DNA of 64,000 nt from Gavia stellata. Taxonomy: Eukaryota; Chordata; Aves; Gaviiformes; Gaviidae. A model generated the notes under the pieces. That model ran no database searches and was not told where the DNA came from. It saw only the letters and a program-made list of their open reading frames with translations. The translations under genes and the position numbers were made by a program. This document shows positions 26,081 to 37,086 of the stretch, in pieces (position 1 is the first letter of the stretch; each line of letters begins with the position of its first letter). The stretch is taken from contig NC_082595.1 of NCBI RefSeq assembly GCF_030936135.1, positions 76,790,135-76,854,134 on the forward strand, in the 5' to 3' direction.

Positions 26081-26200
26081 GGTCTCTCTGTATAAATCAT
26101 TCGGATTTGATTCTAATTTTATTTTCCTTTACATGTTTTAGTAAGTAATACAGTTGACCTTGCCATCGAATTCTGTTAAGCTGCATTTTTATAAACTTCT

Positions 26201-26206
26201 ATTAAA
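26201..26206 (+). terminator. LTR poly(A) signal ATTAAA
   Basis: ATTAAA lies 63 bp before the LTR end, in the usual position for a retroviral polyadenylation signal. Confidence 0.5.
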
Positions 26207-26269
26207 ACCGCTTTTGCCAACATCCTTGATAGTGATTCTTTAAGCAGCCTAAACCACTCATTCGCGACA

Positions 26270-26274
26270 GGTCT
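26270..26274. repeat. 5-bp target-site duplication (GGTCT), right
   Basis: Matches 24820-24824 exactly. Confidence 0.8.
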
Positions 26275-26466
26275 TCAGCAAAATTTTGGACAAAAAGTAG
26301 GGATCTGAAAGCACAGCATTAATTCAAGTAACCTTCATGGAACGGTGGATGTAATTTCTGAAGGTTATTCAACCAGCTTCAGAAAAAATTCAGGTGATAC
26401 TCTACGTGCAATTTTTGCACTTAGAATACTTTTGTTCTCATGTCTTAGTGGTTCATGCACATTTAT

Positions 26467-26814
26467 ATCACAGAATCACAGAATCACTAAGGTTGGAAAA
26501 GGCCTGTAAGATCATCAAGTCCAACCGTCAACCAACAAACACCACCATGCCCACTAAACCATGTCCCACAATGCCATGTCCACATGTTCCTTGAACACCT
26601 CCAGGGAGGGTGACTCCACCACTTCCCTGGGCAGTTTATTCCAGTGTCTCACCACTCTCTCAGTAAAGAAATTTTTCCTAATATCCAGTCTAAACCTCCC
26701 CTGGCGCAACTTGAGGCCATTTCCTCTTGTCCTGTTGCTAGTCACTTGGGAGAAGAGGCCAACACCCACCTCTCTGCAACCTCCTTTCAGGTAATTGTAG
26801 AGAGTGATGAGGTC
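26467..26814 (-). mobile_element. Young CR1 LINE, strongly 5'-truncated
   Basis: On the plus strand it begins with the CR1 terminal octamers (atcacaga twice), then the tail 'actaaggttggaaaaggcct...gatcatcaagtccaacc', the 3' UTR, and the last 71 codons of ORF2 on the minus strand ([10 protein letters not shown] ... [20 protein letters not shown] ... ALWDMV). It stops at 'gagagtgatgaggtc'. It is close in sequence to the 41- and 51-kb copies. Confidence 0.93.
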
Positions 26815-29800
26815 ATTTATTCAAATACTCTCAATAACAGCAATATAAAACAAGAACAGGAGAATAAATATTAGCTTTGAAGAAATTCTCTACAATTCCT
26901 AAGGCATTTACCAGCCACAAGTCATATTTCTAGTAACGCAGTCCCCTGAGGCTGGAATTTTCATATGCAGAAGACCAATGCTACCTTCAGAGTATAGGCA
27001 AATTACTTTTACTCCTTTTAGGTCTCAGAGGACGTACAGAATGGAGACAATACTTTACCAGTGCAAATCCAAATTAGATGAAAAGAAAGAGATTACGTTC
27101 ATGGCAACTAGTATTTGCTTCCATGCAACTCAGATACTCATGTAGCCTATGGACAAAGTGTCAGCAACGCCTGTATGCTTTCTGGAATAAGCCAAAACCA
27201 GCTCTAACTCGGGAAAACTTCTCCTTGGTTTAGAATGGAATGTTGAAAAGCTGTAATTTCTGACAAAATTAAAACAATTAGAATTTATCTAGAAGCACCA
27301 TTATGTTTGATTAATGACAAAAAACTTTCCTCCTTTTCTATCCCTATAATTTAGTTAACACCTGTTTAGGCTTTTTTAGTCCTACGAAGATACCAAGTTT
27401 AAATGTTTATAGCAACAAATAATTATACACAACATAATGTTATATAAAATGCTGACATACTGATGCAAATTTGAATCAAACTGGAAAGATGAGTGTTTAT
27501 ACACCTCTGCCATTTAGAAAGTGATAAAATTGACACTTCTAGAAGATGGCTATCTTAGCAGAAAATTGTTCCACCCAAATCTCCTCAATCCATCATATTC
27601 TAACAGTTTTGCTTCTTGTAAATTTTTTCTTGCAACTTTTGCCACTTCCATTTCTTGGCAAACTTTTACTATTCAGCAGGGATATAACTTTTTTGCTAGC
27701 AAGGTGTCTTTTCTAGATCCCAAGAAATTCTATTTCAAATTTCACTGAAATACGAAGTGTTATCAACTTGGTACTTCTCTTCTTTTACATGCATAGTTTT
27801 CACAGAAGCATAAAGGGAAGACCAAAATAAACAGCAGGAACTTCTAAAGCCTGGCTAATATTGCCTTTCAATGGAAACAGAGGCAGTAGGAACTGCAGCA
27901 CCACCAGCTGCTGGCTGTCATCGCTTGGGTAGTTAAGGAGGACGGAGGACAGAACAGAACCAAATCTGCCATCTAGCCATTTCCAGAAAAAATCCCCCAC
28001 AGCCCATCCCCCCCTCAGGGAAGCAAACGGAGCCAAAGCTCCTAGAAATTCTTTCGAGCAAGTAGAAGCAGGCAAAGAGCATGTATCTACCTTGAAATAG
28101 TCTATCACCAACCAACACATCATCTCAGCAAATAGTCCCAGTACCCCTTGATTCCTTGCAGAAGGCTGCTGGTACAGGCAGGTGCATGTGCAGGCTGAAC
28201 TCTTGGCAAGAAAATGAAGATTCATGGGCTAGGAAGCCACAGAGTGAGTATAAGCTGATGTCCCATGTAACACAGAACATGGGACTTAAGCCAAACTACT
28301 TCAAACTGTTTGAAGCGGAGCATGCCTGTTAGAAAATGTCTAAGCTTGATTTACACGTTTCTAGAGATACACAACCCTGGGTATGCTGTTTAATGGTCAA
28401 TTACCCCAACTCTTTTTTTTATTTATTGTATTTGCTGTCTTGATTTTCTGGGAAGTAGGAGGCGTTGCTCCACCTAGAACTAAGAGGAAGGCAGATCTGG
28501 GACTAAACAATAAGGCAGTGACAAAGTAAATACAGCCATTGATGTCCACAGAAATTGAAACATTATTTCTGTACTCACTATGCCTGCACATAGGAGGTAT
28601 GCTTCTCTGAAACTGTTTTCAGTATTTTAACACTGCAATTGTCCTAACAAGATTATCATTATAAAATCAAGTCCCTAAATGGAGAGATATCGACAACATC
28701 ACTTTTTAGGAAAAAAGTTTCTAAATCATCATAATGAAAAAAAAAGAAAGAAGTGACTGGCTGGAAATGCTATCAACAAGTGATCAGCATTTAATAAATT
28801 TTGTGTTTGCTAAGGTAATGCTGACAAACCTAAGTTTTCAGTAAAATCAACACTGTTTTACTCTACCTGTTCAGTCTGAGTCAGAGATTAATGGAAGTGT
28901 AGTTCAAGAATGACTGAATTCTTTCCTTAAGTGGCACTACATTCTCATCTTATGAACAAAGAAGATTAATTCTCACAGGGAATTCTGTTCTTGACCCTTC
29001 ATTTTTCCTTTGAGAAATCCCTATCCAGGCTACTCATTGCTGTATTGAAGTCCTAAAGACAAGACAAACATTTTTTGGAGTGCGGCATGTACGTTTGAAT
29101 AATAGGCATTTTACTTCAAAACAACATGGGAAGTCTTTTAACTAGATGTTCCACAAGCATGTAAATAACCTCTATGTGGATCATTAAAATTTACAAAACC
29201 AGCAATATCCATCGTATAAGAAAGCACACAGTAGGATAAAAGAGGTTATCTCTAATTGCTGTTTAATGTTTAAGTAACATGCTGATAAGCATCTCTAAAA
29301 TGTTTAAGGCACGCATGCATGAAAGACTTTACTAGAAATCTTTTTGTTCTGATTTTAATACTATTGTATTTGGTTAAAAGGTAATTGTCTTACAAATTGC
29401 CATGACTCAGGATTCAGTTTTTAGCTGATTAGCATTTCTCTTTAATTGTTTTTTGTTTTGTGATTTTGAAATGCGCATTTCCCTAACATACCTCCCAGTA
29501 ATCATAATCCTCATTAACCACGTCAATATTCACCTGCCAAGAAAGTTCAAACTGATTTACACCCTCTTTCGGTATTTAAAGCAAAATTCACACCACCTAC
29601 AAATCCTTATTTAAATTTATACCAACCCCCGCCCCCCAAACTTTCAAAGTATTTTCATCTTTTATTCAATGGGATCTGAGATTCTAGTTGTGTTGTCTTT
29701 ATTCATGCTATCACTTTATTCTCAAGTAGGTCCCTAAGATTCAACAGTTCTGATACAGATCAAGACCAAACGTGCCTGCAGGTCAAAGAATTACTAACAT

Positions 29801-30652
29801 TTGTGAAAGTTAAATTCCAGAGGAGGGACCATCAGCTAAACTCTCAGAACAAATGTATCTGCAGGTACAGTGTCTGCAGTGACTACAGTCCTGAGCGACA
29901 TTTTGTCAACAACACTTTAGATGTCCCAGCCAGCATCACGCTAGAGAGGTTTCAGAAGCAACAGTAAGAATATTGCGAAAATGATGTCTGCCCAGACACA
30001 GTAATTTGGCATACCCTGGAAAATACTTTTGATAGCAAAGAGAACAAGCACTTTAAATTCTATCACCCACAGGGACGACGCTTATCCCTGAGACATCTAT
30101 GCATCGTGCCTCTTCCACATATCATTTACCAGGGTCATCTGTTACTAGCCCTTAATATGACACACTGAATTACAAGAAATTCCCAAGCCATCTAAAGCAA
30201 TATTATTCTTATCTAGTAATATGATTTTCACAACATATTATAAGAAATTAAATATACCAGCAGTAGAGCATTCAAGCTTCCATTTTGGAGTAAGAATCAT
30301 AACAATTGCCTTGCAAGTAACATAACAAAGACACAGAAACCTTTAAAAAGTAAATTCTAATCCCCGTTATCCTGTTAAAGAAAGCTAAAATATGAGCCAA
30401 TAAGAAATCTCATTTAGAGAGAACAACCAAAAAATGAATGTATGAACCTTCTTGGGATAATGGGAATTTATAACCTATTTTACTCCAATCTACAATGCAT
30501 AAACTTCAACTGTCACTTCTGTCATATATGTTATTTTTGAAATCTATTCTAGAATAAAAAAATTCAATTCTTCACAAGCTGAAGCATGAAATATGTTGGG
30601 TTTTTACTATTCTTTTCAGAAAAGAATCCAAAATAAAGATTGAGAAAGGATC
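26815..30652. other. MEI4 intron: unassigned DNA
   Basis: No gene or repeat family recognised. A 141-codon minus-strand frame at 27800-28225 lies in slightly GC-richer sequence but shows no motif I know. A perfect short hairpin at 28260-28285 is listed separately. Confidence 0.45.
28260..28285. other. 9-bp perfect inverted repeat
   Basis: GTCCCATGT (28260-28268) and ACATGGGAC (28277-28285) pair perfectly around an 8-nt loop. No function is implied. Confidence 0.8.
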
Positions 30653-30861
30653 TGTCATAGTATGGGTCCTTTCATATCAAATGGGCTCCCTCCTGTAAGG
30701 AGGCTTCTCAGGAAGAAGTATAATTGCTAATTGTCTTGATGAGATGGTACCCAAAGTACAGTAATGGCTTCAGTACATGGGCTGGGGGTGCACAAGAAGT
30801 TGGGAGGGGACACAGCTGGGACAGCTGTCCCCAACTGACCAAAGGGATATTCCATACCATA

Positions 30862-30884
30862 TGACATCATGCTCAGTATATAAA
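30862..30884 (+). promoter_or_regulatory. LTR promoter: CRE-like site and TATA box
   Basis: TGACATCA (30862-30869) is one base from the CRE consensus, and the changed base is consistent with CpG decay. TATATAAA at 30877-30884 sits close behind. A 14-bp perfect palindrome GGGACAGCTGTCCC lies upstream at 30818-30831. Confidence 0.5.
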
Positions 30885-31119
30885 CTAGGGGGAAGGGTGG
30901 TGGTGGGGCTGCTGCTTGGGGACTGGCTGGGCATCAGTTGGTTGGTGGTGAGCAATTGTTTTCATTTGCATCACTTGTCTTTCCTGGGTTTTATTTATCG
31001 CTCTTTGTTATTTTCCTTTTCATTACAATTTGTTGTTGTTGTTGTCATTACTATATTTCAATTATTAAAATGTTCTTATCTCAACTCACAAGTTTTCTCA
31101 CTTTTACCCTTCCAATTCT

Positions 31120-31150
31120 CTTCCCCCCATCCCGCTGCGGCGGGGGGAAG
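31120..31150 (+). other. Strong hairpin near the LTR 3' end
   Basis: CTTCCCCCC (31120-31128) pairs perfectly with GGGGGGAAG (31142-31150) around a GC-rich 13-nt loop. Confidence 0.85.
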
Positions 31151-31202
31151 TGAATGAGTGGCTGGGTGGTGCTTAGTTGCTGGCTGAGGTTAAACCATAA
31201 CA

Positions 31203-31320
31203 GTCCTTTTCAGTGCCCAATGTGGGGCTCAAAGAGTTTGAAAAAATAACAGACTGATCAGAGTGTATTAGAAGGGATTTATATCTGTTAACAGTTGCAG
31301 TTCACGAACTAGTTGCCTAA
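31203..31320 (+). mobile_element. ERV primer-binding site and start of leader; rest of provirus absent
   Basis: Positions 31211-31228 (cagtgcccaatgtggggc) match the tRNA-Lys(1,2)-type primer-binding site at 14 of 18 positions. Two of the differences are C-to-T changes at former CpGs. A short stretch after it, to roughly 31,320, looks like leader sequence. I see no gag, pol or env and no second LTR nearby, so this is a truncated provirus. The 3' breakpoint is not resolved. Confidence 0.6.
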
Positions 31321-34300
31321 AATGGATTAATATTTCCCTTAGATATGACTATGAAACAAGACAACAAAATATGGTGTTTCAATTATTCTAGCATCTGCCT
31401 AAAACACCGGCTTTCCACTACAATTATGTCACCAAATCCCATAACCTCCTCCCAACTTTCAGAGGATACCATCAGAGCCTTCCAAATTCTAACTGGAAGG
31501 CTCAACAGGCATGGTAGGATGTCATAATTTAATGAAAATTAGACAGGATAGACAAGCAGTGGTACTTTCTTATTTAATGTATTTAAAAGTATGTGGAATA
31601 TGTATGTAGAATAAATCTTGAATGGACCAGTAGAATTTAACAGTAAGGAAATGATGCTTATTCAGCTTAAATACATGACAAATTACAGAAGCAAAATATT
31701 TAATTGAAAATCATACAAAATATAAAATATCACAAAATTATGAGCACACCACAGTGTATCTAAAAGTTTATACACATGCTGTAAAGCTTACTCTTTAGAA
31801 GCAATTACTCCTTTGACTAAAACATGACAAAACATAAAATGGAACAGATTGCTTCCTACAGTCTTCCTAGGCTTTAAAGAAACTAAACGGGTATGATTGT
31901 GAGCAAATATGGTTTCTCTTTCAAATTTCACTTTTCCATTAACTTTCCATTATACTTTTCTGGAAAACCCCAAACCAGTAGTTTTCTAGACATTTTCACA
32001 TACTTAATTTTTTTGTTTTTTTCAAATGCCACAGCAGCACAATAGTGTAAAAAGACAGGTTTTTAAGAAGTTCAGAACAGCAGTTTAGAACTTGTGAGTG
32101 TCACAGTGAAACCAGTGCTGGAAAGCAGTGATACGCAGTTCAAGATTGGCCGTCTAAAATTCAGCATGCCAGGAGTAACTCTAAAGACAGTTACGTTTAG
32201 AAAGATCCTTTTGAAACCAAAAATTTTCTGCAGCTTGTGTGAAAATTGCAGCATCCTGACAGAACACAAAAAAGCAAAGTAAGCTTGAAAGGGATTAAAC
32301 TATAAATTGACTGTCAGAAGCCAAATATTTTTTCTTTCAATTTTTGAATGTAAAAAACATATAGGAAGGATTACATAAAGGAAAATGCTTATAATTCTAA
32401 AAGTTGTCATACCATCTGAAACAAATCATAGAAGAATTATTGAAGAAAGATCTGTGGTCTGAGCATTATTATTATTATTTAGTGAAATATACTAGGTCAT
32501 ACCAAGCCAACTCAAGTCCACGGGCTTCCTGTACCTAAATCTGGAATAGCTTGACTTCCATTCAAAGTAGTTTGGGAAAAGTTCTCTGCTATGCAAGTCA
32601 CAGTTTGTGCATGGCTGAACCTGTCATCTGGATGGTTCTGAAAATCTCAAACGTGTCAGCTGGCAATGGCACAAGTGGCCTTAATGAAAGGAAAAGATTC
32701 TGGAGAGTGCAAAGTTAAGCCAAAATTTGGATGTATAGCATCACCGTTTTCAGCAAGCACACAGTCATTTAGAGCAGGCCTCATTCCTTGTGCTAGCAGG
32801 ATGCCATCAAGAAATGATAAATCTGGGAATGCCAGGATTTGAAATGACCTGGAAGAAAGCTGAAGAAAATTTAGGAAGATTTACATATGGCAAGAGAAGC
32901 ATGTGAATTTTCATTCTTTGGCATAATTTCTTATGCCAAAACTTCAACACAGCTCAGTAAGACTACCTAGAATTGACAAGTAATGGAGAGATACAGACTC
33001 ATTCAACCTTCACAGAATCTGTTTGAAGGATAACGTTCTGCAGTTTACTTGGATATCTAAGAGCTGAGTACCCTAGCAAAGTACAGATGATTTTATCAAA
33101 TGGCTGTGCTAAGCCAAAGACCTAAGAACAATAAAGCTAAAAATTACCAGAAGTGCACTCTATTGCACTGAGTCCCCCAAAACGAAACTATTGCACCTGA
33201 ACTACAGAGATATCATAGAAGTTTAAAGCAATTAAGTTTGAAGCAGAAGCATCAATTCAAGAAATAATTAGAAACAACAGCCCAATTGGAGCTCAAAGCA
33301 TGTTCTAAGTCACAAAAGATCTGAACAAAGCCCAGTGAAACAGCATCTCCATTGAGAAACCTGAAAGATCGTGTTTTAGGCAAATGACTGAGGTGTCTGG
33401 TGGACTTGTTACAGAATGCTGACATAAATGTATCTGTAGAGGCCTATATAGGACCCTCACAACAGTTAGTAAGCTAAAGTTTCCAGAAACAGGTTGTCAT
33501 TGATGTGAACGTGGTATGATAGCTGCATAAAAGAAATGTCATAGTGTCAAAAAACCCAGCCAGAGAATAACATAAACAACTGCAGCAATAGAACAGTGTG
33601 TCAGTCTGTGACACCACTGGAAGTCAAGAACATACTTGCACTTGGTGGAACTGAATTTTGTAGAAAAAAGAGTTCAAGTCCACCTATCAGCTAAGGTCGT
33701 GATGTCCTCTAATGGCCTGAACCAGCCACAATATTAGGTGAACTACATCTGAAAACCTCTCCTCTGTCTTCCTTAGCAGTTACAACCTGTCCTGCCATTT
33801 CCTTCCCTGCTGTACCCCCATCTCCACCCTTTTGCCTCTTCTCTATTTTTTCCCTCCCTCATCTCAGGAAAACAGAAGGTAAGATAAAGTGTCCCATTGG
33901 CATAACCATGTTCTGGGCCATGAGTGGAACCACAAGAATCTGAAATACACAGGAGGTTGTATTTCATCAATCACCACAAACTCATTTGCTAAGAATTCTC
34001 ATATTGTCTAAGAATTGCCTCTCATTTGTCTAAGAATTCTGAATCTGAACAAAGTAAGTTTTTTTAATTTAGTTTGAACTTCCCACAAGAACATGGTTTT
34101 GGGGGTAAAAAAATAAAAATAAAATACAATCAAAGAGTAGAAAATAATCAAATCTGCAAACTAAAGATACAAATCTCTTTAAAGTCACTTCAAAACTATG
34201 GATGTTTTGAAGGGGACTGGACTAACAGAATAAACAGCATTATTTAAATCACTGCATGCTGCTTGTATAGAAAGTACAGTTTAAAAATGCAATCAGAATA

Positions 34301-37004
34301 TGGTACTTACCTACACAATTTCAGAGCTTAATACAGTTTCAAGGTTACAGAAAACAGTCCCTAATCCTCACCACCATTAAGACAGCACATGACCTTTTGT
34401 GTAAAACAACAAGCAGCACCATACTAGAAGAATTAAGGTAACTGACATTCAGAGCGGATTCTCAGAGATAATTCTGTTTTTTCTTGCAGGTGTCACAGTA
34501 CTTGCTAATTACTAACTGAGCAAGGAGAAATGCAATGCTAATGTCAGATTTACTGTGCAATCAGGATGCAATATTAGATATAGCAAGATATTTATTAAAT
34601 ATTTACCCTGAAAAGACTATAAAAATTCCAACATTTCAGAGGATGACTAGCCTTTCAAAAGGATAGCTAAGCTTCAGTTTGAGACAGATTTTTTTAAATT
34701 TTAAATGGTCTGGAACAAGAAATAAAGCATCTTCCTAACTATGCACCAGAAGTAATAATTCAAAATACCTGCCACTTCATTTTATGCACAAAGCTATTTA
34801 CAATCAGCTAATTCTATTTAATAATTAGCAGTAGGCGATACATACGAGAAGATAGCAATGCTTCTTTAAGTGCTTTTAGTAACACAATAGCATTCTTCTT
34901 TTCTCTTTGCTACTTTAAACAGATGTAATGCTGTAACTTTAATGCAATTTAACATAATTGCTTCATTTATTAGGAAGGGTTAAAACCACCGTGAAAGAGA
35001 TTAAAAGATCATATTAACAAATCATACTAAATACACAGGTCACCTAGCTCTTCAAAATTATTTCAGATGACTGCAGGAAATAATACATTAGCAAAAAGAT
35101 GACAGGAAATCATTATGGATTGACTCAATAAAAAGAGAGAAGAAACAAAATCAAATCCTATCAAAATCAAGGTGCACAGATCATCTTTGTTATGCTGTAA
35201 CTGACTCCTAGCAAATTTCTAGTTATTAGAAAGTCTAGCCTACCTGACATAGTAATAATAACATTACTAACAAGTGAAAGACATCAACTGCAATATAAAG
35301 AAAATCTCCTATTTTAATGCTCAAACTTACTTTATTAGAAGAAAATCACTATCCTGGATGTGAGCTTTTCTATGTTCCATTGCTATCAGTGCTCTTGTAG
35401 AGAATATGTATGCTATAGTAGAGGGAAAACTTCTGGGATAATACAGCAATTTGCAGACTGTGAACAAATAAAAAAAAGAATACTGCTACATTTTAATGGC
35501 TTTAAAGTAGCCATGCAATACATTCCTTCAAGCTTCCCTAATGACAGCAAGTCAGCCAATAAGGAACTCATGCTGTGACTGTTTCTGCTACCGAACTTAA
35601 CTCATTTTAACTGAATTCAGGTTCTCCTATAGTATATTGGCACACAGCCATTGATTTAGCAAAGTTTTTAAGCTTCCCAGCCTGCGAACTCATTAAAAAT
35701 TTCTCATTTGCTTTTGTCACAGGTCCATCTCTCTTCCTTAATACTGTGTATTTTATAGTCCCTACAGGAGATGGAGGAGATGGGATTATCACCATGTAGA
35801 ACTATGGTTCTTTCAATGTTCTTTTCAGTTCTCAATCCTCTGGCCAATAAGAACTAAAAGACTTTGACTTCCTTAATCCTAAAGGGTTAATTAGACTTCT
35901 TCCACCTACTGTTCCCTCAGTGGAATCTCAGTCTAGTGTTCAGAACTGTACAAGGTCAGCCTTGGGCCATTACCACTCTATGTTGCTTTACCTTCCCATG
36001 AAACTTTTTTGATAGCTATAATCTCTTTCCAGAATAAAATATGCCCCATGATTTGTTCCAAACCCTTTTGTCCCCAGGTGACACAGGGATTTAGCAACAA
36101 GCAGGAAATCAGTTTATGTATATTTTCCCTCCCCAACTCCTGAATGTCTGATATTGTATCAGAGTTATCAACTCAAAACGCTCACGTGCAGATGAAGGAA
36201 CTTAGTGTCTGGGTTCTAGACTGATTTTAATTCCACTCCTTTTGGGGGAAAAAAAAAAAGAACCTATGAGCTGCAGGGCCTTCTTTCCTTTCACAGGAAA
36301 CTGCTCTTGTTTTCAGGATCAGAAGAAAACTTAACCTGTTGTGAAAGATCTTCATGAGCATCATCCTTGAAAAGGGGCAGAGTTAACAGCAGTTCAAGAT
36401 GACAATAAGGAAAACTAAATGGATCAGCTTCTGGCTGTGGTAATACAAATGTATGCACATAGAGAGTAAATGCACTTCTTAAAGAAGGGATTATAGCCAA
36501 AATTGGAAAAAGTAATAACTAAAAATAGAAATGTATCAGGTCTCTCAGGTATGTCTACAATGTGAGGGCCAAACTATGCCCTCATCTGGGTGACGCTTAT
36601 GCCATTATTTCAGTGGATCCAACTCTGGCTGTACTTGTGCATGGCCTCTCTAAGTACAACCCATGGAACTGGAGTCCTCTGAAAAGTGATTGTCATTAAG
36701 CCAAAGGATCTTTTATGGTTCTAAAATCTTCAATGAAAAGAAAGACCTCATCCACTCTATCATTAGAAAGAATGACGTTACCAATAAGTAGATGACCATA
36801 GAGAAAGGTATTTCTCTAGAGAAGCATGCAAACTCAAACTAGGAGGTGTTCCTCATAAAAATTGTACAACATCTTGCTTGACAGGGAATATCAGCACAAC
36901 CTCGTGGTGAATGAACAAGCCTTGAAAGGAAAATTCTTCTTGAAGTCAGTACAAAAACATTGGTGAAGGAAGGCAGTTTATGCAGAACTTTGAATTTGTA
37001 CAGA
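31321..37004. other. MEI4 intron: unassigned DNA
   Basis: No gene recognised. Small repeats: (ATT)n near 32466-32479, and three imperfect copies of a 'tctaagaatt' word at about 33,990-34,040. Open frames are short and unremarkable. Confidence 0.45.
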
Positions 37005-37086
37005 CAGAATCACTAAGGTTGGAAAAGACCTGTAAGATCATCAAGTCCAACCAAAAAAAAAAAAACCCACACACCCACAAAAAACA
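37005..37086 (-). mobile_element. CR1 tail-only fragment (about 80 bp)
   Basis: On the plus strand, 'cagaatcactaaggttggaa...gatcatcaagtccaacc' is followed by an A run and then A/C-only sequence. This is the extreme 3' end of the same young CR1 subfamily as at 41.1 kb, including its A/C-rich 3' UTR variant. It was truncated almost immediately. Confidence 0.88.

Larger units (their letters stand above)
24825..26269 (+). mobile_element. Solo endogenous-retrovirus LTR (ERVL-like), 1,445 bp
   Basis: The element opens TGTGGTGGTGCACTCC, closes ATTCGCGACA, and is flanked by identical GGTCT 5-mers. TG...CA ends with a 5-bp duplication are typical of class III (ERVL-like) retroviruses. It carries a plus-strand promoter and terminator set: CCAAT at 25154, TATAAA at 25172, ATTAAA at 26201. 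There is no coding capacity and no internal region, so it is a solo LTR left by LTR-LTR recombination. It lies antisense to MEI4. Unusual internal features (two adjacent hairpins after the TATA box and a 148-bp tandem repeat) are listed separately. Its length is large for an LTR, partly because of the repeat array. Confidence 0.82.
30653..31202 (+). mobile_element. Endogenous-retrovirus 5' LTR (about 550 bp)
   Basis: The end reads ...GGTTAAACCATAACA and is followed 8 nt later by a primer-binding site, which fixes orientation and the 3' boundary. The proposed start, TGTCATAGTAT, mirrors the end imperfectly (complement TGTTATGGTTT), as expected for LTR termini; the start is less certain. Inside are a CRE-like TGACATCA at 30862, TATATAAA at 30877, a (TTG)n run at 31030-31046 and ATTAAA at 31064. 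A hairpin-prone C6/G6 patch lies near the 3' end (31120-31150). It is antisense to MEI4. The style is that of common avian ERV LTRs. Confidence 0.75.

Noticed and set aside
27800..28225. 141-codon minus-strand frame in the sense direction of MEI4
   Set aside because: No motif, no splice context, and not needed for MEI4, since the two recognised exons join in phase without a gap.
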